This document shows positions 42,840 through 51,730 of a stretch of DNA of 64,000 nt, one piece after another. How positions within the stretch are numbered: position 1 is the first letter of the stretch; every line of letters begins with the position of its first letter. The DNA lies in NCBI GenBank assembly GCA_964344935.1, contig CAYFPL010000005.1:310001-374000 (forward strand), read 5' to 3'. The notes beneath the pieces are model-generated. The model saw only the letters and a list, made by a program, of their open reading frames with translations, searched no databases and was not told the origin of the DNA. The position numbers and the translations under genes are program-made. The DNA comes from GCA-2731375 sp964344935. Its GTDB lineage: Bacteria > Pseudomonadota > Alphaproteobacteria > GCA-2731375.

Positions 42840-44447
42840 GTGACGCAGATTGGAGCTAACGTCAGCCGCCACGGGCTGAAAACCCAAGGCATCAACAATT
42901 CCGGCAAACAGTACTGGAATTTGACCACGAGTGCCTTGTATCAGATGGCCCTGGCCAACGGCGAAGCGGAGTTGAGCCACGGCGGCGCCCTGGTCTGCCG
43001 CACCGGTGTCCATACCGGACGGTCGGCCAACGACAAATTCATCGTGCGCGAGGCCAGCAACGAGGCCGATATCCACTGGGGCGCTGTCAACAAACCCATC
43101 GAAGCGGATGAGTTCGACGCCATATTGAAAACCCAACTAGCGCACTATGAATCCCGGGACCTTTATGTCCAGGATGTCTGGGCCGGTGCCGATCGGGACC
43201 ATCGCCTCGGCGTTCGTATCGTTACGGAACAGGCCTGGCATACCCTATTCGCCCGCAATATGTTCATCCAACCGACGGCGGAGGAACTGAGCAATTTCGA
43301 GCCGCAATTCACCATTCTCCACGCACCAAGCCTGGAAGCCCCGGCGGAAACGCCTGGATTGCGCAGCGGCACATACATCCTGGTCTCGTTCGAGCGGCGC
43401 CTGGTTATCATTGGCGGTACCTCCTATGCCGGGGAAATCAAGAAATCCGTCTTTTCCATTCTGAACTATCTACTGCCAGCCCAGGGCGTCCTGCCGATGC
43501 ATTGTTCCGTGAACGTGGGCGCCGACGGCGGGGCGGCGATATTTTTCGGACTGTCCGGTACCGGCAAGACCACGCTCTCGGCTGATCCGAACCGCCTTCT
43601 GGTCGGCGACGACGAACATGGCTGGGGCAAGAACGGCCTGTTTAATTTCGAAGGCGGCTGCTATGCCAAGGTCATCAACCTCTCGGCCGAGGCAGAACCC
43701 GAAATCTACGCCACCACCCGCCGCTTCGGCACAGTGCTCGAGAATGTGGTGATGGATCCGGACACTCGGCGCCTTGACCTGGACGACAGCCGCTATACGG
43801 AGAATACCCGCGCCTCCTACCCTATCGATTTCATCCCCAACATTTTGGAAAGCGGCATTTCCGGCCATCCGCGTAACGTGGTGATGCTGACCGCGGATGC
43901 CTTCGGCGTGCTACCGCCTCTATCGCGGCTGACACCAGAGCAGGCCATGTATCACTTCCTCTCGGGATACACCGCCAAAGTAGCGGGGACCGAGAAAGGC
44001 GTGGGCAGCGAACCGCAGGCGACCTTCTCCACCTGTTTCGGTGCCCCGTTCATGCCGCGTCACCCGACGGTCTATGGCAATATGCTGCGCGACCGCATCG
44101 CCCAGCACAAAGTCAATTGCTGGCTCGTCAACACAGGCTGGACGGGCGGCATCTATGGCACCGGATACCGCATGCCGATCCAGCACACCCGTGCCCTGTT
44201 GAGCGCGGCGTTGGAAGGGGAATTGGCGGATACGCCGTTTCGCGAGGACGGCCATTTCGGCCTGTTGGTGCCCGAATCCTGTCCCGGCGTGCCGAGCGAC
44301 ATTCTCGACCCGCGCCGGACATGGTCTGACGGCGACGCCTACGATGCCCAGGCCCAGGATCTGGTTGGTCGGTTCCAGGACAACTTCGCTCAGTACGACC
44401 GCCATGTAGACGATGGCATCAAGGCCGCGGCGCCCAAGGCGGCGTGA
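42840..44447 (+). CDS. pckA: Phosphoenolpyruvate carboxykinase (ATP)
   Basis: A 535-residue enzyme of the usual length for ATP-type PckA. CRTGVHTGRSANDKFIVR is the N-terminal substrate segment. MHCSVNVG, then GLSGTGKTTLSAD, the kinase P-loop, is followed by VGDDEHGW with the metal-binding Asp. LVNTGWTGGIYGTGYRMPI is in the C-terminal half. It converts oxaloacetate to phosphoenolpyruvate in gluconeogenesis. Start GTG with AGGAG at 42828-42832. In many alphaproteobacteria this gene is divergent from chvI; here a MATE and a HugZ-like gene lie between. The 225 bases upstream should hold the promoter, but I see no definite operator. Confidence 0.95.
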   Translation: MTQIGANVSRHGLKTQGINNSGKQYWNLTTSALYQMALANGEAELSHGGALVCRTGVHTGRSANDKFIVREASNEADIHWGAVNKPIEADEFDAILKTQLAHYESRDLYVQDVWAGADRDHRLGVRIVTEQAWHTLFARNMFIQPTAEELSNFEPQFTILHAPSLEAPAETPGLRSGTYILVSFERRLVIIGGTSYAGEIKKSVFSILNYLLPAQGVLPMHCSVNVGADGGAAIFFGLSGTGKTTLSADPNRLLVGDDEHGWGKNGLFNFEGGCYAKVINLSAEAEPEIYATTRRFGTVLENVVMDPDTRRLDLDDSRYTENTRASYPIDFIPNILESGISGHPRNVVMLTADAFGVLPPLSRLTPEQAMYHFLSGYTAKVAGTEKGVGSEPQATFSTCFGAPFMPRHPTVYGNMLRDRIAQHKVNCWLVNTGWTGGIYGTGYRMPIQHTRALLSAALEGELADTPFREDGHFGLLVPESCPGVPSDILDPRRTWSDGDAYDAQAQDLVGRFQDNFAQYDRHVDDGIKAAAPKAA

Positions 44448-44595
44448 GCCGGCCGGAACCAAATCCAAGCGCTTGGGTGTGGCCATCCGCCGCATGGGGC
44501 AGAGGGGACCGGTAGGGTATTTTCATTAACTGTCGGGTCCGAGAGGGTTGGGCCAAGGGGACAGGTTCGGGGACGTAGGCGCGGGGGCGCGGCGT

Positions 44596-46074
44596 ATGTA
44601 CAAAGAAACGCTTAGCAAGGACCTTGCCAAGTTCGAACGGGTGGGCGCCGCCACGTTGGAACAGGCAGGGCTGGTCACCAAGGTTGGCCTGGCTCTGTTG
44701 TTCCTGCTTATCGTCTGGGTTGGCGTGACAATCTTCACCGCAGGCGGCGAACAACAAACCATCGTCATCATTGCCGGCATTATCGGCGGCTACATGGCAT
44801 TGAACATTGGCGCCAACGACGTTGCCAACAATGTCGGTGCTGCCGTTGGCTCGCGGGCCTTGACCATGGTCGGGGCCTTGATCATAGCCGCGATTTTCGA
44901 GGCCTTGGGCGCCATCGTCGCCGGCGGCGAGGTGGTTGGCACGATTTCCAAGGGTATTATCGCGCCGGACGACTTCCCCAGTTCCGATCTATTCATCTGG
45001 AGCATGCTGTCCGCCCTTCTGGCCGCCGCCTTATGGGTCAACATCGCCACCACATTCAACGCACCCGTTTCCACCACCCATTCCATCGTCGGCGGCGTGG
45101 TGGGCGCGGGGATTGCCGCCGTGGGCGTCACTGTCATCAACTGGCCCAAGATGGGCATGATCGCGGCATCCTGGGTGATCTCACCGGTTTTGGGCGGGAT
45201 TATTGCGGCCATGTTCCTGGCCTTCATCAAGGCAAATATCATTTACCGCGACGACAAGATCGCCGGCGCCAAGCGCTGGGTGCCGATCCTGGTGGCCCTG
45301 ATGGCGGGGGTATTTTCCGCCTATCTGGTCATGAAAGGCTTGAAACGAGTCTGGAAGCCCGACGGCTGGACCATCACAGCCATCGGCGTTGCCGTTTTTG
45401 CCATTTCCTACTTCATCATCAATCCGCTGATACGGCGCCAGGCCGAGGGCATGGAGAACCGCAACAAATCGTTGCGCACCTTGTTCACGATCCCTCTTAT
45501 CTTCTCCGCCGCGCTGCTCTCCTTTGCCCACGGTTCCAATGATGTGGCAAACGCGGTTGGGCCTCTGGCCGCCATCGTTGGCGCCGTGGAAAGCGGAGAA
45601 GTTGCTGCCAAGGTGGAAATTCCGCTTTGGGTGATGTTCATCGGCGCGGCAGGTATTTCCGCCGGTCTGCTGCTGTTCGGCCCCAAGCTGATCCGAACCG
45701 TCGGCCAGCAGATCACGAAGATGAACCCCATGCGGGCCTATTGCGTGGCGCTGTCGGCGGCAATTACGGTTATTATTGCCTCCGCCCTGGGGCTGCCCGT
45801 CAGTTCGACGCACATCGCCGTCGGCGCTGTCTTCGGGGTCGGGTTTTATAGGGAATGGCAAACTGCCCGGCGCACCCATATCAATCATGGCCGCTATGGC
45901 GAGGCACGCAAGAAGCGGCCTCGCGAAACGGCGGAAGAGCAGGCCCTGCGCCGCAAACTGGTGCGACGCAACCATCTCACCACCATCGTCGCCGCCTGGG
46001 TCATCACCGTGCCCGCCTCCGCCGCGATCGCCGCGGCCATCTTTTTGGTCCTACAGGCGGTCCGCGGCGTTTAG
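44596..46074 (+). CDS. pit: Inorganic phosphate transporter (PiT family)
   Basis: A 492-residue membrane transporter with two PiT signature repeats: ALNIGANDVANNVGAAVGS near residue 75 and FAHGSNDVANAVGPLAAI near residue 320, and the matching NAPVSTTHSIVGGVVGAG and GLPVSSTHIAVGAVFGVG segments. A basic cytoplasmic loop near residue 430 (RKKRPRETAEE) separates the last segments. It imports phosphate with protons or sodium. A PhoU-like partner gene (usual upstream companion) is absent. The ATG at 44596 is chosen over a TTG at 44548. Single gene after pckA. Confidence 0.94.
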   Translation: MYKETLSKDLAKFERVGAATLEQAGLVTKVGLALLFLLIVWVGVTIFTAGGEQQTIVIIAGIIGGYMALNIGANDVANNVGAAVGSRALTMVGALIIAAIFEALGAIVAGGEVVGTISKGIIAPDDFPSSDLFIWSMLSALLAAALWVNIATTFNAPVSTTHSIVGGVVGAGIAAVGVTVINWPKMGMIAASWVISPVLGGIIAAMFLAFIKANIIYRDDKIAGAKRWVPILVALMAGVFSAYLVMKGLKRVWKPDGWTITAIGVAVFAISYFIINPLIRRQAEGMENRNKSLRTLFTIPLIFSAALLSFAHGSNDVANAVGPLAAIVGAVESGEVAAKVEIPLWVMFIGAAGISAGLLLFGPKLIRTVGQQITKMNPMRAYCVALSAAITVIIASALGLPVSSTHIAVGAVFGVGFYREWQTARRTHINHGRYGEARKKRPRETAEEQALRRKLVRRNHLTTIVAAWVITVPASAAIAAAIFLVLQAVRGV

Positions 46075-46111
46075 TGCTGTTATCTTTTAAGGGTTTGGGA
46101 CAGATTTCCGG

Positions 46112-46585
46112 TTAGCCGGCGACCGCATCCCGCACGATGTTGGCGAAAATTACATCCAGTTCTTTTGCCATGGCGTCCAGATCGGCACTGCCATAGGGCT
46201 TGAAGACGGCGCTGGGCCGGCGATAGGTCAGCCGCGTGGTGCCATCGCCGTTTTCGGTCAGATAGATACGCAGCGGCGCCTCGATCCCCGCCGGCACGCT
46301 GGCACGGAGCATGCGCACGGCGAAATCGTTGCGGAACACGCCGAACACCGCATTGCCTGGTATCTCGATCCCCCGCCTTGCCGCGCCCATGGAGGCGGAT
46401 GCCCGGCCCACGATCCCCATGCGATGTTTTCGGATTGCCGCGTCCAGATCTTTGAACAGGGTCTTGAAATCTTTCTTGCAGTCCATGATCTGGATCCCTT
46501 CATAGGGATATCCCTGACCGAGAACCGTTTGCAGCGGCGCAAGGGTCAAAACGGCGAGCAGTGCCAATAGGCGTAGGATTTGCAT
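46112..46585 (-). CDS. DUF302 family exported protein
   Basis: A 157-residue protein with a signal peptide (MQILRLLALLAVLTLAPLQTVLGQ, cleavage near GQG). The mature region resembles DUF302: FKTLFKDLDAAIRKHRMGIVGRASAS, NAVFGVFRNDFAVRMLRASVPAGIEAPLRIYL and RPSAVFKPYG. DUF302 proteins have a small alpha/beta fold of unclear role, sometimes linked to heavy-metal or sulfur compounds. Convergent with the phosphate transporter. Function unknown. Confidence 0.85.
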   Translation of the reverse strand: MQILRLLALLAVLTLAPLQTVLGQGYPYEGIQIMDCKKDFKTLFKDLDAAIRKHRMGIVGRASASMGAARRGIEIPGNAVFGVFRNDFAVRMLRASVPAGIEAPLRIYLTENGDGTTRLTYRRPSAVFKPYGSADLDAMAKELDVIFANIVRDAVAG

Positions 46586-46708
46586 GACCGGGACTCCCTA
46601 TGATTGACGGTAAAGCTGATCATAGGCTGTCCCTGGGCACCTGTGGCCCAGGCTCACCCAGTCGTGAAGGAAATTGTACGGCTGTGCCGGCGGCGTATAT
46701 GCGCCGGT

Positions 46709-47380
46709 TTAGGTCAAGTTCTGTGCGAAATGCTCCAAGGTGCGGGCGCGGGCCTGGGTGGCGGCGGCTTCGTTGAACTGTCCGCGGTGATTGCAGTTGA
46801 AGCCGTGATCGGCGTCGTAGATGTGGACGACCGCGTCGGGGTGCGCCGCATCGATGGCGTGGACATTCTCAAGTGGGATGCCTTGATCATGTTCGCCGAA
46901 ATGCATCAGCAACGGGCAACCTTCCTTTTCGTCGACATAAGGCATGATCTGTCCGCCGTAATAAACCACAGACGCCTGCACGGGCAGGCGGGTGCTGCAC
47001 AGATAGGATATGGAGCCGCCCCAGCAATAGCCTACGGTGCCAACCTTGAGGCCGTCGCCGTTCATGACGTCCACCACCGCCTTAATATCCAACATGCACA
47101 GATCCCAGGAAAACGAGCCGATAATTTCGCGGCCGGCGGCGATATCATCGGGCGTGTAGCCCAGTTCACAGTCTTTGCTCTCGGAGCGATCGAACAGGGC
47201 GGGCGCAATAGCCAAATAGCCATCGGCTGCGAAACCATCACAAACTTCCCGAATGTGGACGTTGACGCCGAAGATTTCCTGAATAACGACAATGCCGCCC
47301 TTGGGCGTGCCCTCGGGATCAGCCCTGTAGGCGCCGAACTGGTGACCGTCATCCGCTGTCAAAGTGATGCTGGAGCCCAT
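46709..47380 (-). CDS. Dienelactone hydrolase family protein
   Basis: A 223-residue alpha/beta hydrolase with dienelactone hydrolase features. KVGTVGYCWGGSISYL contains the Cys nucleophile motif GxCxGG; PLLMHFGEHDQGIP carries the Asp, and IYDADHGFNCN the His. The length matches DLH. The family hydrolyses dienelactone in chlorocatechol degradation, but bacterial members act on various esters. Divergent from a metallophosphoesterase gene. Role here not known. Confidence 0.91.
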   Translation of the reverse strand: MGSSITLTADDGHQFGAYRADPEGTPKGGIVVIQEIFGVNVHIREVCDGFAADGYLAIAPALFDRSESKDCELGYTPDDIAAGREIIGSFSWDLCMLDIKAVVDVMNGDGLKVGTVGYCWGGSISYLCSTRLPVQASVVYYGGQIMPYVDEKEGCPLLMHFGEHDQGIPLENVHAIDAAHPDAVVHIYDADHGFNCNHRGQFNEAAATQARARTLEHFAQNLT

Positions 47381-47521
47381 TGCTTCTCTCTCCCCGGTTG
47401 ATTGTTATTTACCGACAGTATGGCACGTCCCTCCGCCGCCGTCAGCATCAGGCACAAGCCGGCGGCGTTTCCTGTATAGTTTCAAGATACCCAGGGGCGA
47501 CTTGGGGCGGGGAATAAGTCA

Positions 47522-48517
47522 TTGAATGGATTTGAGACGGCGCTGAAATTGTCTTTTTGGGCCGCGGCCCTGTTCTTTATGGCCGCCTGTGCGCAGAACA
47601 TTGGCGGTGCGCCAACCGAAGACAAACGCCAAGAGACGGTGATGGTCGCCTTCATAGGTGACCAGGGAATAGGCTGGGGCGCCCGGCGTGTACTGGAGTT
47701 GATAAAGGACGAAGGCGCGCATGCGGTCTTGCATCAGGGGGACTTCGACTACAAAGACAACCCGGCCGCCTGGGATGGCATGATCAGCCAGATACTGGGA
47801 CCTGGCTTTCCCTATTTTGCGAGCGTCGGCAACCACGACAAGCCGCGATTCCGCGGCCCGGACGGCTACCAGGAGATGTTGGAACGGCGCCTGCGGCTGA
47901 TATCGGGCGCGAGGTGCAAAGGCGACTTGGGCGTCATGTCCGCCTGCACTTACCGGAATTTATTCTTTGTGCTTTCCGGCATTGGCACAATTCCCCGGCG
48001 CCCAGACGAACCACGTCATATTGCATTCATCCGACAGCAACTGGCGGAAAGTGGTTCCGAGTGGAAGATCTGCAGTTGGCACAAGAACCAGCGCACCATG
48101 CAGGTGGGCGACAAACAGGATGAAGTGGGCTGGGCCGCCTATCGGGCCTGCCGCGAGGCCGGCGCCATCATCGTCACCGGCCACGAACATTCCTATTCAC
48201 GCACCCATCTGATGCATGATTTCGAGAACAAGGTCGTGGCCTCCGCATCACCCATCCTGCGCATCGCGCCGGGCCACAGTTTCGTCGTTGTCTCGGGATT
48301 GGGCGGCGGCGACATCCGCCGGCAGCGGCATGGCGGACCGTGGTGGGCCGCCGTCTATGCCAAAGACCACGGCGCGGCGCATGGCGCGCTATTCTGCGAG
48401 TTCTCAGGAAATTCGAAGGGTCTGGCGCGCTGTTATTTCAAGGACATCGCGGGCCGGATCATCGATCGTTTCATGATCATCAACCAGGGCGGTAAGCCCG
48501 TCGTTCCCAGTTCTTAG
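47522..48517 (+). CDS. Metallophosphoesterase, probable lipoprotein
   Basis: A 331-residue calcineurin-like phosphoesterase fold. VAFIGDQGIGWG has the first Asp motif, LHQGDFDYKDN the GD, and ASVGNHDKPRF the GNHD motif. The later HxH appears in IVTGHEHSYSRTH. The N terminus looks like a lipoprotein signal: hydrophobic SFWAAALFFMAAC then AQN, with lipobox MAAC at about residues 19-22, so it is likely anchored to the outer or inner membrane. The start is a TTG with a GGGGCGGGGA ribosome site 14 bases before. Substrate unknown. Confidence 0.85.
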   Translation: MNGFETALKLSFWAAALFFMAACAQNIGGAPTEDKRQETVMVAFIGDQGIGWGARRVLELIKDEGAHAVLHQGDFDYKDNPAAWDGMISQILGPGFPYFASVGNHDKPRFRGPDGYQEMLERRLRLISGARCKGDLGVMSACTYRNLFFVLSGIGTIPRRPDEPRHIAFIRQQLAESGSEWKICSWHKNQRTMQVGDKQDEVGWAAYRACREAGAIIVTGHEHSYSRTHLMHDFENKVVASASPILRIAPGHSFVVVSGLGGGDIRRQRHGGPWWAAVYAKDHGAAHGALFCEFSGNSKGLARCYFKDIAGRIIDRFMIINQGGKPVVPSS

Positions 48518-48975
48518 GCTTTCTCATCTTTTGGGCGTCGCAAGTAGCGGCCCATCGAGGTCATTTCCAATACCGTTTCGTCGTTCTGGTTGAAGACCTC
48601 GATCTTCGCTCTTACCGTGCCCCGGTCCAGCTTGCTGCGCGAAGGCCGAACGCTCAGGACCTCGGTGCGGGCGGACAGCACATCGCCCGGCCGAACGGGC
48701 CGCAGCCATCGTAAATCGTCGAAGCCCGGGGAGCCCAGGCTTGCCAGCCGGTCCTCGCCCTGTTGGGCATCGCAGGCCATGCGCATGAACATGGCACAGA
48801 CATGCCAACCGGATGCGATCAAACCGCCATACAGGCTGTCCTTTGCGGCCACGGGATCGGTATGAAAGGGCTGGTCGTCATAACGCTTGGCGAAGTCCAT
48901 GATTTCCTCCGCACCCACTTCATAGCGGCCAAACTGGCGTACCGTGCCGACCACCACATCTTCCAGATAGGTCAT
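48514..48975 (-). CDS. MaoC family dehydratase, copy 2
   Basis: A 153-residue hot-dog-fold protein of the MaoC/(R)-enoyl-CoA hydratase family. DFAKRYDDQPFHTDPVAAKDS holds the catalytic Asp/His pair (YDDQPFH), and GLIASGWHVCAMFMRMACD follows. It overlaps the upstream copy by four bases (ATGA), indicating translational coupling. These proteins hydrate enoyl-CoAs to (3R)-hydroxyacyl-CoAs or act in similar reactions. The two copies share layout and may form one heteromeric enzyme. Confidence 0.9.
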   Translation of the reverse strand: MTYLEDVVVGTVRQFGRYEVGAEEIMDFAKRYDDQPFHTDPVAAKDSLYGGLIASGWHVCAMFMRMACDAQQGEDRLASLGSPGFDDLRWLRPVRPGDVLSARTEVLSVRPSRSKLDRGTVRAKIEVFNQNDETVLEMTSMGRYLRRPKDEKA

Positions 48976-49442
48976 GGGGCCGCGCCCGCCGCGCCTTCGG
49001 CCCCTGGCCGGCAGCCATACATGCCAACGCCGTCCAGCTGCACCACTTTCGCGGCGAGCTGATTGAAAACCTCTGTCCGCAATGTCACCAGACCCAGGGG
49101 GCGGCTGGCGGAATGCCGTACGGCCATGACCGAGGCGCGCCCCGACAGCACATCGCCGGGCCGCACGGGCACTAGCCAGCGGCAACTGTCGATACCTGGC
49201 GCGCCCAGCGACACTAGTTTCTCGCGCTTGATGCAGTCCGCAAGCAGGCCCATGACCATGGCATTGATGTGCCAGCCGGAAGCGATCAGGCTGCCGAAGA
49301 AACTGTTCTCGGCAGCCGCGACATCAGTGTGGAATGGTTGCGGGTCGTATTGTCTGGCGAAGGCGACGATTTCCTCGGCGCTGACTTCCCGTTGGCCCAA
49401 ATCCCAGACCTCGCCCACGGCTATGTCCTCGAAATACTTCAT
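48972..49442 (-). CDS. MaoC family dehydratase, copy 1
   Basis: A 156-residue MaoC-fold protein with FARQYDPQPFHTDVAAAENSFFGSLIASGWHINAM, again with the Asp/His catalytic motif. It is collinear with copy 2 across the whole length. Tandem MaoC-like pairs occur in several alphaproteobacteria. It starts 49 bases from the divergent EthD-domain gene; both may share the promoter region. Confidence 0.9.
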   Translation of the reverse strand: MKYFEDIAVGEVWDLGQREVSAEEIVAFARQYDPQPFHTDVAAAENSFFGSLIASGWHINAMVMGLLADCIKREKLVSLGAPGIDSCRWLVPVRPGDVLSGRASVMAVRHSASRPLGLVTLRTEVFNQLAAKVVQLDGVGMYGCRPGAEGAAGAAP

Positions 49443-49491
49443 CGCGTTGCTCTATCATGGCGGGAGAAGTCTGCAAAGCTGGGGAAACGAA

Positions 49492-49878
49492 ATGTTGATC
49501 TTGGTCTTTTGCCTGCGCCGGCGGGAGGAATTGAGCCGGGAGGATTTTCAACGTTATTGGCGGGAGCAGCACGGCCCGTTGATGAAACGCAACATGCAGG
49601 CTTTCGATGCGCGGAAGTATCAACAATGGCATACGCTTTCGGGCGCGGAAGCGGACAAGATCAACCGCTCCCGCGGCGGGCCGACAGACTACGACGGGGT
49701 TGCGGTGGTCTGGTGGGATGACCTGGCGCATTTTGTGGCTGCCACCGGTACGGCCGACGGCCGGGCTGCGGGGCGGGAAATGTACAAAGACGAGTTGAAC
49801 TTCATCGACCTGGAGAATTCGCCCATTTTCATGACCGAGGTCGGGTTCGAAGCGGGTGTGGTGGCTGACATCTTGTAA
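49492..49878 (+). CDS. EthD domain-containing protein
   Basis: A 128-residue protein of the dimeric alpha-beta barrel EthD type: LVFCLRRREELSREDFQRYWREQHGPLMKRNM at the N terminus is diagnostic, ending with SPIFMTEVGFEAGV. EthD-like proteins assist cytochrome P450 ether cleavage or act as small isomerases/monooxygenase helpers. GGGGAAACGA lies before the ATG; an extended frame upstream runs antisense through the MaoC gene and is rejected. Function not known. Confidence 0.88.
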   Translation: MLILVFCLRRREELSREDFQRYWREQHGPLMKRNMQAFDARKYQQWHTLSGAEADKINRSRGGPTDYDGVAVVWWDDLAHFVAATGTADGRAAGREMYKDELNFIDLENSPIFMTEVGFEAGVVADIL

Positions 49879-49933
49879 GTCCCCGCCATGACGGTTGCCT
49901 TGCGACCTTTCCGGGCGCAATCTTGATTCTGTC

Positions 49934-50374
49934 ATGAGCCAACAGCATGGAACCTGTATCGCCTTTGGCGCCGTCGGCGTTCTCCTTCGCGGTCCGTCGG
50001 CGTCCGGCAAATCCGATCTGGCCCTACGCCTGATCGGGCGGGTGGATTTGGATGTCCAGTTGGTGGCGGACGATCAGGTTCACTTGCAGGTGCGTGACGG
50101 CGAGCTTTGGGCCAGCCCGCCGGAGCAGATCGCCGGCATGATGGAAGTGCGCGGCGTCGGGTTGGTGCGGATGGATTTTCTCGCCGAGGTCCGCCTTCGC
50201 CTGGTGCTTGATCTGCTCGATCCGGCGGATGTGCCGCGCCTGCCCGATGCCGGTCAATGCACCATTGACGGCGTCACGTTGCCGCTCTACCCCTTTGCGC
50301 CATTTGAAGCGTCGGCACCGGACAAGATCGGCCTGTTGGTGCGGTCCCTTGACGAGGATATATTACAGTCATGA
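49934..50374 (+). CDS. hprK: HPr kinase/phosphorylase, short alphaproteobacterial type
   Basis: A 146-residue C-terminal-domain-only HprK, the short form typical of alphaproteobacteria (Gram-positive HprK has about 310 residues). The P-loop is GPSASGKSDLALRLI (residues 20-34), VADDQVHL holds the base Asp region, and GVGLV begins the conserved loop. It phosphorylates a Ser on HPr. The start at 49934 omits 13 residues of an upstream extension. The four genes hprK, rapZ, EIIA, HPr run in one direction, overlapping by four bases between hprK/rapZ and EIIA/HPr. Confidence 0.88.
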   Translation: MSQQHGTCIAFGAVGVLLRGPSASGKSDLALRLIGRVDLDVQLVADDQVHLQVRDGELWASPPEQIAGMMEVRGVGLVRMDFLAEVRLRLVLDLLDPADVPRLPDAGQCTIDGVTLPLYPFAPFEASAPDKIGLLVRSLDEDILQS

Positions 50375-51291
50375 CGGACAGTGCCTCCGACCAGCCATCT
50401 GGCCCAAAGGGTGCCGCGGCCAAGCCATCCATCAGGCTTTTGTTGATTACCGGCCTGTCCGGGGCCGGCCGCACACTATCCCTCAAGGCTTTGGAGGATG
50501 TGGGGTTCGAGGCCATCGATAATTTGCCCCTGCCCCTGATCGGGCGGCTGATCACAGTGTTGACGCAACCCGACGGCGGAGAACACGCCATCGCCATCGC
50601 TGTTGATTTCCGGCAGCGGAATTTCAGCGTCGAAGCCTTCGACCAGGCCGCAGCCCCGCTGGCGGCCCGCGAGGACATCGACCTGGGCGTGGTATTCCTG
50701 GATTGCGACAACGAGGTCCTTGCACGCCGGTTTACGGAATCCCGGCGTCCCCATCCCCTGGGCGAGGACCGGCCCGTCATGGATGGCATCCTGCAGGAAC
50801 GGCAGCTGCTTTCGCCCATAAAGGAGCGGGCCGATCTGCTGATCGACACGTCCACCCTCACCGTGGGCGAATTGCGCGCGCTGGTCAGCGGCCATTTCCG
50901 GCTGGCGGAGGCGCCCGGACTGGCGGTCTCAGTGATGTCGTTTTCATACCGCCAGGGTTTGCCCCGGGAAGCGGACTTGGTCTTTGACGTCCGTTTCCTC
51001 ACCAATCCCCACTACGTGGATGAATTACAGCCACTGACGGGGCGGGATCCTGACGTCGGCGCCTATATCGCGGCTGATCCCGCCTGCGAGCCTTTTCTGG
51101 TATCAATGGACCAGATGCTGCAGACTCTATTGCCGCTTTATGAACGTGAAGGAAAAAGCTATTTGACGGTGGCGATCGGTTGTACGGGCGGTCGGCATCG
51201 GTCGGTGTTCACGGCGGAGCAACTGGCCGGTCGGCTTTCTGCCGGCGGGCACGAAGTATCGGTGCGTCACCGGGACGCGGGAAAGACATGA
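50371..51291 (+). CDS. rapZ: RapZ-family RNase adapter / nucleotide-binding protein
   Basis: A 306-residue P-loop protein of the YvcJ/RapZ family. The N-terminal P-loop is GLSGAGRTLSLKALEDVGFEAIDNLP; Lys of the standard P-loop is Arg here, a form I recall in alphaproteobacterial relatives. Later motifs include FRQRNFSVEAFD, TRRFTESRRPHPLGED-like RFTESRRPHP, SVMSFSYRQGLPREADLVFDVRFLTNPHY, and the C-terminal VAIGCTGGRHRSV. RapZ senses glucosamine-6-phosphate and directs RNase E in enterics; here the hprK neighbourhood suggests PTS-linked signalling. Overlaps hprK by four bases (ATGA). Confidence 0.92.
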   Translation: MTDSASDQPSGPKGAAAKPSIRLLLITGLSGAGRTLSLKALEDVGFEAIDNLPLPLIGRLITVLTQPDGGEHAIAIAVDFRQRNFSVEAFDQAAAPLAAREDIDLGVVFLDCDNEVLARRFTESRRPHPLGEDRPVMDGILQERQLLSPIKERADLLIDTSTLTVGELRALVSGHFRLAEAPGLAVSVMSFSYRQGLPREADLVFDVRFLTNPHYVDELQPLTGRDPDVGAYIAADPACEPFLVSMDQMLQTLLPLYEREGKSYLTVAIGCTGGRHRSVFTAEQLAGRLSAGGHEVSVRHRDAGKT

Positions 51292-51325
51292 GACGAGTAA
51301 GACGGGTGATGCCCAGGGGCAAGAG

Positions 51326-51730
51326 ATGATAGGCATGGTTTTGGTCACCCATGGCCGGTTGGCGGACGAGTTTATCGCCGCTACCGAACATGTGGTGGGG
51401 CCACAAGAGAGTATCCGCGCTGTCAGTATCGGCCCGGACGACGATATGGAACAGCGCCGGGCGGAAATCGTGCAGGCGGTGGAAGAAGTCGATAACGGTG
51501 ACGGCGTAATTTTGCTGACCGACATGTTCGGCGGCACGCCATCCAATCTGGCCATCTCGTTGCTCGACCGGGCTAATGTGGAGGTCATCGCCGGCATGAA
51601 CCTGCCGATGCTGATCAAGCTGGTAAAGGTCCGCCAGGAAGGCGGTCTTGAGGAGGCCGTGGCCAAGGCGCAGGAATCCGGCCGCAAGTACATTAACGTC
51701 GCGTCCAAGTTGCTGCAGGGCGAAACGTGA
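51326..51730 (+). CDS. PTS EIIA component, mannose-type (ManX/EIIA-Man-like)
   Basis: A 134-residue EIIA of the mannose/fructose class. MIGMVLVTHGRLADEFIAATEHVVG has the phospho-acceptor His (His9) and VILLTDMFGGTPSNLAISLL is the family signature. No EIIB/EIIC transport domains are adjacent, so it is a regulatory PTS part, as in other alphaproteobacteria. It receives phosphate from the HPr encoded next, overlapping by four bases. Enzyme I (PtsP) is not in this window. Confidence 0.93.
   Translation: MIGMVLVTHGRLADEFIAATEHVVGPQESIRAVSIGPDDDMEQRRAEIVQAVEEVDNGDGVILLTDMFGGTPSNLAISLLDRANVEVIAGMNLPMLIKLVKVRQEGGLEEAVAKAQESGRKYINVASKLLQGET

Noticed and set aside
44465..44476. CCAAGCGCTTGG palindrome after pckA as a terminator
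   Set aside because: There is no loop and no T-run after it; short palindromes of this size occur by chance in GC-rich DNA.
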